The translations under genes and the position numbers were made by a program. Shown here piece after piece: positions 23,966 to 34,913 of a stretch of 64,000 nucleotides of DNA. The notes below the pieces were generated by a model. The model ran no database searches. It saw only the letters and a program-made list of their open reading frames with translations, and had not been told where the DNA came from. The stretch comes from Anthostomella pinea (taxonomy: Eukaryota > Ascomycota > Sordariomycetes > Xylariales > Xylariaceae), in NCBI GenBank assembly GCA_963556695.1, contig CAUWAG010000004.1, positions 3,720,001 to 3,784,000 on the forward strand. Reading direction: 5' to 3'. Each line of letters opens with the position of its first letter. Positions within the stretch are counted from its first letter, which is position 1.

Positions 23966-25146
23966 CTTGGCAGTTGGTTGGTGAGTGTAGTGTTGGGTGT
24001 GGAAGATGTTATGAGATTTAAGATGAAGTTGCTGTGTTGGTCCGAAGTCAATCAGATCAGAGATGTGGAAGATGGATGTGGATTGGGTGGAAGGTTGGCT
24101 GGTTGTTGTTGTGGGTTGGAGGTTGATATTCATACCTGGGAGGTAGTGCGTGCGAAGGTTCGTGACTTGAGGCTGGTTACAATTGAAACAACCTGCTGCC
24201 CAAACCAAGTGGAGGCAACCACCCGCAAAATAACCTATTTAGTATGTCATTTCACTTCACAGGTCATGTACACAGAAAGCCTCGCTCGTAAGGCTGCAGG
24301 CGCCCTTGGAAATGACCTCATTCATCATGTGGATATGATGGAAAAGCGTCTTTTTAACAACTGAACCTTTCTCATGGGACCGGAGATCCCTCCGTCTTGG
24401 TGGTATGGGCACGGGTGACGGCTTTCGCGGCTCCCTGTCTTCCATTCTCACACATGTTCTGGGAAGAGTACCTCCGTCAAGCAAACGGCCGAGGACCAAC
24501 GGACACAGGAACAGGGTGATCACCGGAGGAGGCTCCGGCATTAGGAACGTTTCTGGCCCAGGTGAATAGGTATCCAAGTGATTACATCTTGCTGTCTGTC
24601 AATGGAGTTGGCAGGCACTTCGGCGTCGAATCTGTGCAAGGTCAACATTGCTGCCCTCCGGCGGACTCGAACTTTTCCAGCTCAAGTGCAGTAGGAACAT
24701 GTAGCTGTATCGGGCTCGTCGCCCAAGCTCATAATCAAGCCTGCGACGATCAGTCCACACATAGCATTGTCCGGCTCCGATGCGACGCAGACTGAGTAAT
24801 GGGTGTTGGCTCGGCTTCGGTCGGGCTGCCTAGAGAAAATCAGGGGCATTCCGGGACGAGGGCCTCAGTCTCAGCTGTGCCGTCCTACGTCCAGCCAGCA
24901 GAGAACTTGCCCTCGGACAGGGCCACAAACCCCCCAGGGAGTAGTCAGGCCTCGAACGATTGGATCCCTAGGCCGAGGAAGCTGCATTTCTGGGGGTATG
25001 CTCTGAGCTGCACTCAAAGCTGCCTGGGAAACAGGTTCCAAATGGTGTCAACATTTCATCTTGTGCTACGGACTTGCCTAGTCTGCTGGCGAGCATGGTG
25101 GAAAGCCATGGTTGGAATCAACGCGTGCATTGGGTGGGCTAGTGAG

Positions 25147-25184
25147 TTGGCCGTGGGCTTCGGATTGAGGAAGCCCACGGCCAA
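25147..25184. repeat. Perfect 14-bp inverted repeat, 10-nt loop
   Basis: TTGGCCGTGGGCTT and its exact complement AAGCCCACGGCCAA, separated by CGGATTGAGG. Could form a strong hairpin in DNA or RNA. No adjacent gene end was recognised. Confidence 0.85.
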
Positions 25185-26267
25185 TCACACCGCTTTCACG
25201 GACAGATAGACCACCCTGCCCTTGCATGACTCCTATCGTAGGAGTGCACTGACGCCTGAGCCCAGGTCCAATGGCAGGATGCGCGGTCGACGACCATCAA
25301 CGAACACTTTCATGGCCACACACCAACGTGTAATCAACGTTGAGAAAGAAGTTTTCGGACCTATGTGGAAGGCCAGGATCAAATGGCAAGGGGCGTACGG
25401 GCGAAGCGACAACCATGCTAGCTTTGCTATAAGGGCATATCCGACCGAACGCTTACTCTATGCCCTCCTTACATCCGGCTACCTGAGCTGCACTACATTA
25501 TTACCTCTCATTCAATGTTGAGCAACCGCAGTGTGGTCGATTGAGAAAAGGGGCAAGGGGGCTTGCCCACTCCTCCCCCGTTACCGACCCGACAGTAACC
25601 ATGGCTCGGCATCAGCGTAATATAACGAGGAACTTCTCGGGCAAGCCCAACACTGTCTATTGGGGGAGATCGCAATACGTCAACTCCAGAGACATAACCG
25701 GGCAAGTGATGGTCGGCCTCGCCGCTCTCTAACAGCGTGTAACAGTCCGCATCATTCGAGCAGTGCTTCTGAGATATCTTTACCATCGCTATGTATGAAC
25801 TGGGAGAGATCCCGATGGGCAGCTATTCATGGCCAGGCGTCCCAGTTCCGGGCACGTCGCAACTAAATTCGTCTACAAATAGACCATCTTGCAGACAGTA
25901 GACCATGCCAATAGACATACCACCTTCCACCGTGCCACATCCTTCTGATCCCACACGAAAATGCTGCCACACAGCCCTTGTCGAGGCCTCTGACCAAGGG
26001 GAAACGTACCCATACGCAATACTGTGCAAGGGGTAGTAAACACCTAATTTGGGTTAACACGTGCCGCTGTGCCGTTCCTCCTCTCGATGTGCCGTCCATC
26101 GTCGCTTGCCAACGAGGGTCACACCTAGGCGGAGGTTCCCTATTTAATCGTGGACTCTCCCCGTCCCGAAGTGGCTGTAAGTCGGCCAGCGGTCTACATA
26201 CTCTAATTTTCTGCGTACCAAACTCATACACCCGCCTCGAGTCTATCAACTATATAGATCCATTCAT

Positions 26268-26703
26268 ATGCAATTCATTGCCATCGCCGCCCTCGCGGTG
26301 ACAGCTCTGGCATCAGCTGTCTCATCCTCTGGCCGGAAGAGCTCTGCGTCTCTCGGCGTCCGCTACCACGTCGACTGTCCTAGTACATCCGACTACGACG
26401 CCTTCATGGAGTGCTACAACAACCAAGCAGGGCGCTGCGACCAATATACCGACGAGATCGGCTGCCTGTAAGTGAACCAGCGGACTTGCAGTGAGCACCT
26501 TTCTGGCTACATACAAGTCGGAAGCACAGTCAGTCATGGAGCTTAGCTGACAAGTCAATAGCGGAGTGGAGTACTTGCACGTTGAGTTGATCCTCCCGAA
26601 ACTCGAAGTCAAGGCACACACAAGCTCATGGTGTCACGCCTTACGAATTGGTGACTTGGAGGAGTGGCCTGCTGGATCCGTGCCTTGTCAGGTCCTGGCG
26701 TAG
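26268..26703 (+). CDS. Candidate small secreted cysteine-rich protein
   Basis: Begins with a clear signal peptide (MQFIAIAALAVTALASA), then a short mature part with four Cys in DC, EC, RC and GC contexts. It could end unspliced at a TAA (67 residues, 26268-26471). It could instead splice at a strong GTAAGT donor (26468) to an AATAG acceptor ending at 26561, which has a GCTGAC branch point 14 nt before it. The spliced form reads open to a TAG at 26701-26703, giving 113 residues and six Cys. A TATATAG lies just upstream of the ATG. Small size, secretion signal and paired Cys fit effector-like or antimicrobial proteins; no family was recognised. The second exon is the less certain part. Confidence 0.55.
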
Positions 26704-28437
26704 GATACTCTGTAATATCGACATAAGGCAGAAAGGGGGGATGGCTGTGGTATGGAGCTTATTACTGTTAATAATCGCGAACGATGTTCAGAGACTGGGG
26801 CCCGTTCGATTTCATCTACAGACCTTTAGCGGTAATTTCATGTCCATTGCATTCCGGCTCTTTCCCCAGAGTGACATGCGCTCGTCTGCGCACTATCCCA
26901 AGGCCATCTTCAGGCAGAACAAAGCCTACGGTATGAGCATTATACCACTGGAACCAAGGGACAATTCTCGTCTCACTGTTTCTCTGGGCACATTAATACT
27001 TGGGAGCAAGAGCTTATACTCTCTCACCGAGAAGGGAATCCTCAGTCTCGGCCACTAACTCAATACCTCCCTACCCACAGTCGACACCCATCTCCTCAGC
27101 AAGCTCCTCGCGCCAACCCTGATAGCCACCGCTGACCCCAATTCCGTGTTCGCTGTCCGGGTTTCCTCCTCAGCAGCCGAGGCCCCGTTCGCGCCCAAGT
27201 GCGGCGTCCCGATGGTTAATCTCGACCGGGGCGCAGGCTACCGCGCGCGTCCTAGCAACTTTGCCTGTTACTGTATTAGCAAGGGAGGCAATTACTTGTA
27301 GATCGCCGGTGTGCGCGGCGGTACGGGAGAAGGGCGTCGTAAGCGTGCCGCCACATCCTGGGAATCTGGACTCGGAGATATGGCGCAAGCAGGGGCCTGT
27401 TGCAAGGTGGTTGATCCATGGGGCGTATACGGAGCTGTGGACTGGGCTGTCGCCGGATATACGATTGGGAGGTCTGGGGAATGGGGTGAGTCTCTTCCAT
27501 TTGCGGGCCCCTTTTTAAAACACCCGTTGGTCCATGCGCATCCTCTGAAGGAAGTTAACACGTGCCGCTCAGTTATATGTTGGGGCATTTGGGTTTGGCT
27601 CTTCCATTGCGGTCGAAGCGCTTGACAGTAGTGATAATGATAATGATAAATCGAAAAATGAATTCCTTAGGGCCGGTTCAGAAACGTCAGGGCAGACCTC
27701 AAGGAGGCGACGCTGTCGAAGGCCAAGGGCGGGTCAGGTGTAGCATCTAAGTCTTGGGAGTGGAATGAGGCCCAAGCAGCCAGGTCAGGTCATATTTATA
27801 AATATATACCCGAACGTCATGCGACCTAAATAAACATCCCAAGAAGGATTTGGAAGAATCGGTTGCGGGTGGGGGTGGAGACCGATGTGCCTCCTTATTA
27901 CTGTGTACAACTTCAACTTGTCAGCCTGCCTAGGTAGTTCTATTGTTATATCTTTTCTGTGGGCACACGATCGCTGATGGGATGCGGCTGGGTCCTGCCG
28001 AGCCTGCCAAGCCGTTCTATACCTGGTCCTAGGATGGACAATGAAAGAGGAAATGCTACCTCTTGTAGGCCACCAAGAAAAGGCTAGAATACTCGACCTA
28101 GCCTTATGTGTCACACACATCGACTGCTGATTCGTATATCATGAACCAATGAGACCATTTTTCTTGTCGCTAGGGTTATTATTATCGTGGCGAGATTTAT
28201 TTTTACGAGAGAGTTGGCATTACCAACGCCCGACCACCGCACGTCCATCGTCTCGCTTTTCGTCATGCTTCCTGTACGAAAACTCTCTGCATATGTACAT
28301 AAATAGGAGCTTCCCTCCAGTAAGTCACCGGTCGTCACTGCAGTACTCGACATTACCAAACTCTCACCACGCCCAACACACACTGTCCCATATAGAACGC
28401 TAGACCAATACCTACATTTGGGAGCACCTTTACCACC
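26704..28437. other. Mostly gene-free stretch with possible unassigned exons
   Basis: Two exon-like pieces, 26870-26930 and 27081-27302, join in frame across a 150-nt intron with a good CTAAC branch point and end in CYCISKGGNYL. Their phase does not fit the secreted-protein exon upstream. They may be chance or part of a broken gene. Confidence 0.35.
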
Positions 28438-28881
28438 ATGAAGCTATCCGTGGCATATGGTCTTCTTGTTGTGTACATCACAATGGCCATGGGCGAACAC
28501 CTGAAGATCCCCGGAAGATGAAAGACGGCAAAGGACATGACCGGCGTGGAGGCCCCCGTGGACCCGCCAGCGTACAACGACGACGGCCTGCCGGACTATG
28601 GAGACTTGTCGTCCGCAGTGCCCTCGCTCTCATCTGGTGACGACAACGACTTTGCGGATGTGGGCAAGAGGGCTCTCACATGGGCCAACGGCGCCTGCGT
28701 CCTGGACAGGGTCGTCCGTGGCCGGCCGCTTTGGCTGAATATCAAGCACGCGTTAAAATTCGGGGCCAGGCCGAAGCTCCCCTGCCTTCCGCAATATCAG
28801 TGCCGGAACTCGGGGGACAAGTGTGCACACATCTACGACACGGAGGCTGGGACATCGCAGGTTCAATGCGCTGGCCTTTAA
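28438..28881 (+). pseudogene. Small secreted cysteine-rich protein broken by a stop codon
   Basis: The ATG at 28438 starts a signal-peptide-like segment (MKLSVAYGLLVVYITMAMG). After EHLKIPGR comes TGA (28519-28521). The same frame then stays open for 119 codons to a TAA, with five Cys in the last 60 residues (GACVLD, LPCLP, YQCRN, DKCAHI, VQCAGL) and an acidic pro-like region (PAYNDDGLPDYGDL). The stop could derive from CGA or TGG by one transition. As the sequence stands, only a 27-residue peptide would be made. A good ACCACC context precedes the ATG. No family was recognised. Confidence 0.6.
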
Positions 28882-30774
28882 ATAGAGGATAACTAACGGG
28901 GTATTCATGCGATTCTGATCCGAGCCCGCATTAGGACGTGTCGATGAGAGCCTAAAGTGGACGTCACTCAGATGGAGGCCACTGACGAATTTGGATTCTC
29001 ATGTTTTGCTGGGGGCTTCTTGACGTATCGTCCCCGGTGCAGCCAGTCGACACAAGGGGCGGTGGTTCTGGGCGCACTGTACACGTGCCGCGGGGTCTCC
29101 TCCCTCAAGGGACTGTAAGAGAAAAATATGTCGTATTTGTTGTTCAAGACTCTTGGCTTCTGGGAAGAACGGTGTGCCAGCTTCACTTGGGCTTGAGAAC
29201 TTTGAGAAGTGGAAGAAGAGGCTTGGCTTCATGAATTCCCAATAGAGTAGCTAGTGAGTGGTGAGAATTTACATGTAGACGAGTGTCAATCCCGTGCCTA
29301 GGTCTGGACGTCGAAGGTCGCATATGGCCCTTTCAAGATATCACGACGTCAGGTCATGTTCGCTGCCTCGAATGTGGGGGTGATTCCACCAACATGGTTA
29401 CGTCCTCGGAGAGATCTGTCCTTAGAACCTAAGTGCCCTTGCGGGTTAACACTGCTATTTATGTCATCTTACAAGAGGTAACTCAAGGGTTTAATGGGCA
29501 TTGATCTGTCATGTCAGGTGCATAGAATGGGAAGATCAATCAAACTCTCTTGGGATGGTGACTACATGCCTGGACCCGACGTGCTAACAGATAGATGATG
29601 AAGACGCTGGACATGTGCAGGTTGGTCCTCCGTCACGCTTCTTACATGCATTCAGAACCCTTGAAGAGGCTTAGGTAAGTAGGAACTGATTGACACCAAC
29701 CTTGACCTCTCTTACTGTCGTGAGTAATACTGTCCCGTACAATGAACATTTATATTATTTTGACTCAGGAGATGTCCTACGGCACGACGTTCTCCTGAGC
29801 TGGCTAGTGGTCAGTAAGCCATGCAGTGTCCGGTAACACTACAAATCGAGGTAACCTCGTGCTCCTCCCGCTCCTCCCCCGTTCTGCTTGGCTTCGCAAT
29901 TTCGAGATGAGGTAGTCAGCGATGTGATTATTGAAACGCTCCCGTAATCATCGGGTTCTCGGCCAGTGTTCCACACGTGCAGGTGAAGAGACCAAGGGCG
30001 GTTCCTTGCTTTGGAAACCTAAAGAGTCAATATGTTGAGAGGTGAAGAAGGCTGAGCCCGACGGAGTTGCACACTGTGATGCCGGTACACAGCAGCACCA
30101 GACGGGCTGGCCGAGAACCAGCAGCCTGGGAGAGGACATATGCCCAGCACGTCGGTCGGGCCTGATCGGACGTTTCAAAAAGGCCAAACGAACATCGGCT
30201 GGAATGGACAGGGACAGCATCACGTCATGCGAGGAGATGATAGATGTCATGATTGAATTATGTCATTCTCTCTACTCTTGTCATCAGGCGGTATGCTATC
30301 CCTGGCCTGCTAAACCCCCCCGTGCGAGGCCCAGCGGTGGCACCACCAGCTCGGCCGTTTCGTCCGAAGTTTGCTCTGTACTGTTCGCACCCCGAAGCGG
30401 TATCTACGCAGGATGAGGGATATGGGTACATAATCTCAGTGCGGAGGCGACACTGCGGGTCGTAGGGGGTAATCAATCCTGCACGCCGCGCTGGTTTCAG
30501 AGCGTCGTCCTCCAAGCAGGCAGACCCGCGGTATGATCCCTATGTTCCCATGCCCCGCAGCTGACAGATAACTTGTGGTAAGTAGTGGGAATTCCCAAGA
30601 AATCACGGACGGGCGATAAGTATGCGTCCGGAGGCATACGTCCAGTGTCTTCGGGTGTCGAGCGACCCGTTTAAAGGGGACCGGGCTTCACTGGGGAACC
30701 CTCAGTTTACCAGGCCGCCAGCGTCTAGTGCTGGCCGCGCCGTCGGCTGAGTAGATGTTAGATAGACCAGTGCT
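28882..30774. other. Gene-free stretch
   Basis: About 1.9 kb without a convincing reading frame, repeat or RNA gene. Confidence 0.5.
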
Positions 30775-32003
30775 CTAGCCTGTCTGTCCACCTGTGCTTC
30801 CCGTACTGGCTGGTCGCGGCGGGGGTACCGGCATGACCGACATACTGCTTCCGTCGCGCTCCATGGCGACACCGCCCACTATGCCGGAAAGAGAATGCGG
30901 TTCGACGCCGTCGCCCTCGGAATCCTCGCTCTGCTGACTGCTGGCACTACCCACACCAGCCAGAGCTTGTTCGGCTACCTTGCGCTCGACCTCCTTCAGC
31001 CTCTCCTTCTCGACGGGATCGACGAGGTCGTCATCGTCGCTCCAATATCCCTCCTCGGTATCGGCGAGCTCGGGCATGGCCATGCGCTTCCAGAACCGCA
31101 GCTCCTGCTTCCTGGCCTTCTCGTCGACCCGTTTCTGCCAGCGCGCCTCGTTCTCGTCGTACTTCTTGCGGAATTCGCGCAGGGTCTGATTTGCATGGCT
31201 CGCATGTTCCTGCACATCCCACATCTGCTCGCGCAGGCGGGAGTTCTCGGCACGGGCCTCGGCCAGCTGGGATCGGTAGGAGCGGTGCCAGGCGGAGACG
31301 TCGGCGATGTGCTTCTGTTTGTAGGCGTGGAACTGCATGATGATGCTCTCAAAGACCTTGGCGTAGCTGGCGATCAGGGAGAAGTTGGCGTCTCGGGACA
31401 GTTTGGCGCGGTCGAGTGATTCGGACAAGATGGAGAGCATGGCTTCGAGGTTGGGTTCTTGGGCTGCGGGAGTAGCTGTGGTCAGCTCTGCTTCACACCC
31501 AGTGTCGCATGAGGGAGGTTAAGGGAGATTAAGGGAGGTGACGTACCGAACAGCTCGTCGGCAGCCTCTCCAAGCACGTCATCATTGCCCAGGCCTCTCT
31601 CGCGTGCTCGGTTGCGTACCCTTCCCAGGCCCGACACGATGTCCTCGGTGACCCGTCTGTTCTCGGACAGCTGGCGCGACAGCTCCTCCACCATGCCGTA
31701 TATGATGTTCAGCTCGGCCTGGTGGCCGGCGGGCGCAGGGCCGATCTGCATGGCACCAGGCGCAGGACCGGCTCCATTGGCCTGCATGGCGCCTCCACCG
31801 TTCATCAGTTGGATCTGCTGCTGCTGCTGCTGTTGGAGCAAGTGGTTGTTTGTGATGGTGTTCGTGTTGTCGTTGGTGGGCGGCGGTCGTAGAGGATGTT
31901 GCGCGGGCTGTCGTTGCGGGAAGCGTTGTTTCTGCTGTCGGTATTGCGATGGTGTACTCCCAGCCAGACATTGAAGTTGAGAGGACGTAGATGGGAGGTC
32001 CAT
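30775..32003 (-). CDS. Coiled-coil protein of unknown function (two exons)
   Basis: Exons 32003-31547 and 31463-30775, with an 83-nt intron (donor GTACGT, acceptor CCCGCAG), join in frame to 381 residues across ELF-A-QEPNLEAM. The N-terminal third is Gln/Pro-rich with a run of seven Gln (CAG repeat near 31810-31835). The middle has long charged heptad-like helices (VEELSRQLSENRRVTEDI; QLAEARAENSRLREQMWDVQEHA). The C-terminus is acidic then Pro/Ser/Gly-rich. The start is MDLPSTSS at 32003; the frame is open further upstream to 32120, but that part looks non-coding. I do not recognise the family. Its composition suggests a scaffold or nuclear protein. Confidence 0.75.
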
Positions 32004-32492
32004 GATATGATGGGCAGGGGATTCCAGCTTTGCCAAGGCATCAGATGGGGAATCGGGATGGATAACGATGGAGACAAACACACCCTGGCTAAGGTGGTAC
32101 AGTACTGCCGGGTACTGCACTACTGCACTACTGCACTAGACCAGGGTACCCTTTCCTCCACCAGTTGTCGCAGCCCGTCAGCCTGTCAGCTAGCCTGTCA
32201 CATCTGGGGTGCTGGGTGCCGATGCAGGCCCTGGGAGCTTGGGCCACCCACGGCTTTAAGGCCGCCCCTTTCCACCTCATGTACATAAGGTACATATGTA
32301 CTTATCAGGTACCTATACAAAGGGGGTAGGGACATGATGGCCTTACCGTACGACATGGGTTACTGCTTCGTTCAGGTGTCAGCATGTCATACCAGAACGC
32401 CTCGGTGTCTCCCGTCCTCTCGTCTCCACCATCGTCGTCAATGTTGACAGCTTAAGATTGCACCCAACAACAGAAACATTGCAAGCGCCGAG
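32004..32492. other. Intergenic region
   Basis: Contains short near-repeats (TACTGCAC, GTACATA/GGTAC) but no gene. The missing HET domain of the next gene is not found here. Confidence 0.5.
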
Positions 32493-33036
32493 ATGGAAGA
32501 GATGGAAGCCCCCAGTACCCCCGACACTTTCTCCATCTGCCGCAAACTGAACAGCGGAGCGAAACAAGCTCTGCAGCTGCCGACACAGGACGACGACACG
32601 GACCTTGCCATGACTTTGGTAGTAGGAAACGACCACGCGTACAGTCGCATGACACCGCGGAATGCTCTAGAGGGTTATCACGCCTGGGCCATGAGTATCG
32701 GGGTGCCACCTACAGCCGACTTGGTGAGTAAGGGTTTCGATCGCCTGGAACAGTCTCGTGAGTAGGTACGTGCAGGCTTTGACCAATGCATGCTTCAATC
32801 GATCTCTGTTCTCCACAGCAGGCGGCCGCCTGGGTCTTGGGCCAAAGACCGTCGAAGCCAGCGATTTAGTCGTGGTCCCGTGGGGATGCCACTTGCCGGT
32901 TATACTGCGACCTCTGTCGAGAAAGGGTGAGTACTCGGTCGTAGGCGTGTCAAACGTTCACGGTATCATGGACGGCGAGGCTGTAGAGCAGCATGAAGCT
33001 GCTGGAAAGAGCGAGGAAGTGTTCTACTTGCGGTAG
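32493..33036 (+). pseudogene. C-terminal fragment of a HET-family (heterokaryon incompatibility) gene
   Basis: Exon 32493-32757, intron 32758-32818 (GTGAGT...CCACAG) and exon 32819-33036 give 160 residues in frame. The end reads GRLGLGPKTVEASDLVVVPWGCHLPVILRP ... YSVVGVSNVHGIMDGEAV, the signature C-terminal block of fungal HET-domain proteins (GLGP ... GD ... PFILR ... GECYVHGLMDGE). The HET domain itself, which lies at the N-terminus of the family, is absent, and nothing like it occurs in the preceding 500 bases. Whole HET proteins act in self/non-self recognition and trigger cell death on fusion. This piece is probably a 5'-truncated relic, though a short expressed protein is possible. Confidence 0.65.
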
Positions 33037-34913
33037 CCGGTATGCCGCCACGAGGAGGCGGCCTAGTTGATAGCGCGAGCTCCTAGGAAACTCGCTTCCT
33101 CCAAGTGTATCGAAGCCGTGGAACAGAAGGCAGAAGTTTTACGTGTGCCGCTCGGTTCTTGAAGCGGAATCCGTGCAGAGATTCTTGTGGGCCACCGAGC
33201 ATCGCTTCAGCATGTAACGTATGCGACTATATTTGAGCAGTTCGTGAAAATTATGATGTCACCTAGTCGCCCGTAGGAGGTTCACATGTTAAGCCGTGTT
33301 CGATAGCGCAGACTTGCCAGCATCGGGAGCGGAACGCTGGCATGTAATGGTTCGGCCTGAGTGCTCCGTCACTTTCGACATGTCCATCGGAAGGCTGGCG
33401 ATGCTATTAGAAGCATTCGCATCGCATCGAAATCTCTGCCACAAGAACCATGCCCGCCTCTCGGCTGTAGCACTGTGCCATCTCTCCAATGCCAAATCAG
33501 CGAGGCGGAGGAAGAGAAGCATCAAGACTGGAGTGATCCTCTGCGCTCCAGCAGAACGGTATATCCCTTCTCAAGTGCAAGGCTCCATGTCATTCAGCCT
33601 GGGGGTATGATGTCCAACCGCGGTTAAATCTCAGGCTTGCCCGCCAACCTCCAGGGCTTCGACTCGCAGTCGTCTGATCAAGGGTGTCTTCGCCGTACAA
33701 GGATCTTGGGTTTGGTTCGGGAAGCTCTTTCAATTCGCATTCCTTTCAATTTGTGCACGGTATGCAACCCATACATTCGGTACCAGATCGGGCGAGCCGT
33801 CAACCTGCCTCGCACTCAGATGGGCAAGGGCCAGTGCTGTCTACCTCCTGTTGAACACACATTGTTCCAGGCACCTGGACCTGACACCTGCTCACTCGAC
33901 CTAGGCCGTGGCGTGGCGTCAAACAGAGTGCGCCTAGGTGCTATCTAGCCGATATCATGCGCCTGTCATCTTAAGCCGGGGCTGGCTCCCGCAACTCAAA
34001 TGGAATCTCCAGTACTCCCTAGAGAAATAATACAAGCTAAGAAGCAGCACTGAACATAACCCGGGTATATAACATGGAAAGTTGTTGTTTGAGCTGTGAA
34101 CATGTGCGCACAGGGCTTCCAGACCGTACCCTTGATGGCCATGGATACCCTGTGGATTTATCCCAGTGCCTTCGTTCAACCTTTATGACCAGATCTGAAA
34201 TCAAGAACTTCCGGCGGCTTGGGTGTTCTCCTTTTGAACGTATTGACCGTGTCCCCTCAAGGATTTGATTGCTGGTCAACGATATGGCAGGAACCATATC
34301 CGTACGGATCTGATGTGATTACGTGAAGCCACGTTGAGGACACATAAGGGAACAACAGTGCAAGCAAATGGCATTCTCAGGCTCCTTCGCTTAAACAGGT
34401 CGGCAACAGCCACTCACAGCGAGTCTGGCTATCTGGAATCTGGGGTTGTCGCGTGTAAGTTGCTCGCGTGACAGGTAGAGGAGTATTTAGACTTCAAGCC
34501 GCGGCAGCCCCTTTCATAATCCGCTCACCTTTACCCAGCAAGCAGCCAAACAGCTTCGAGCTTTGGTCTTTTATCTATCCAGAAAGGTTCCTAGTACAAC
34601 GGGGGTTGCACCCCGTTATCTTTTTCTTATGTATGGCGTTTCATCTCGTTACCTATTTCCCTCTCGTCTCGAGAAATCAACCCCCTCAGCTTTTAGTCCA
34701 ACTCTGCCGTCTTGCCCTTCTGTCTTTTTCTTTTCTGTCTCCATGCCTCCTTCTCTTAAAGCTCTTCATAGCAGCCATAGTGATACATGTAGGAAGTCTT
34801 CTACGATTTTCTCCTTAACAACACCAGAGGAAAGCAGATTTCCATTGTCGGGCCTATCATTCAACAACTGCCATCAAGCAATCATCCGAGTCAACCGCCT
34901 GCATACAGCTCCC
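33037..34913. other. Gene-free stretch and permease promoter
   Basis: No gene was seen from 33037 to about 34500. From about 34640 to 34760 there is a CT-rich tract typical of fungal promoters and 5' leaders. Several upstream ATGs, including one at 34468 opening a 116-codon frame, precede the chosen permease start. Confidence 0.5.

Larger units (their letters stand above)
23429..26267. other. Gene-poor stretch
   Basis: Holds the con-10 remnant (23924-23965) and a perfect 14-bp hairpin (25147-25184), both listed separately. Frames of about 100-136 codons on both strands (for example 24799-25209) have no recognisable content. Confidence 0.5.

Noticed and set aside
24799..25209. 136-codon plus-strand frame
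   Set aside because: No family. It runs through the perfect hairpin and has random-looking composition.
30895..31419. 174-codon plus-strand frame
   Set aside because: Antisense of the coiled-coil gene, whose spliced frame on the other strand is convincing.
34563..34913. 117-codon in-frame N-terminal extension of the permease
   Set aside because: Encoded by the pyrimidine-rich leader and lacks permease similarity. The ATG at 34914 gives a normal family N-terminus.
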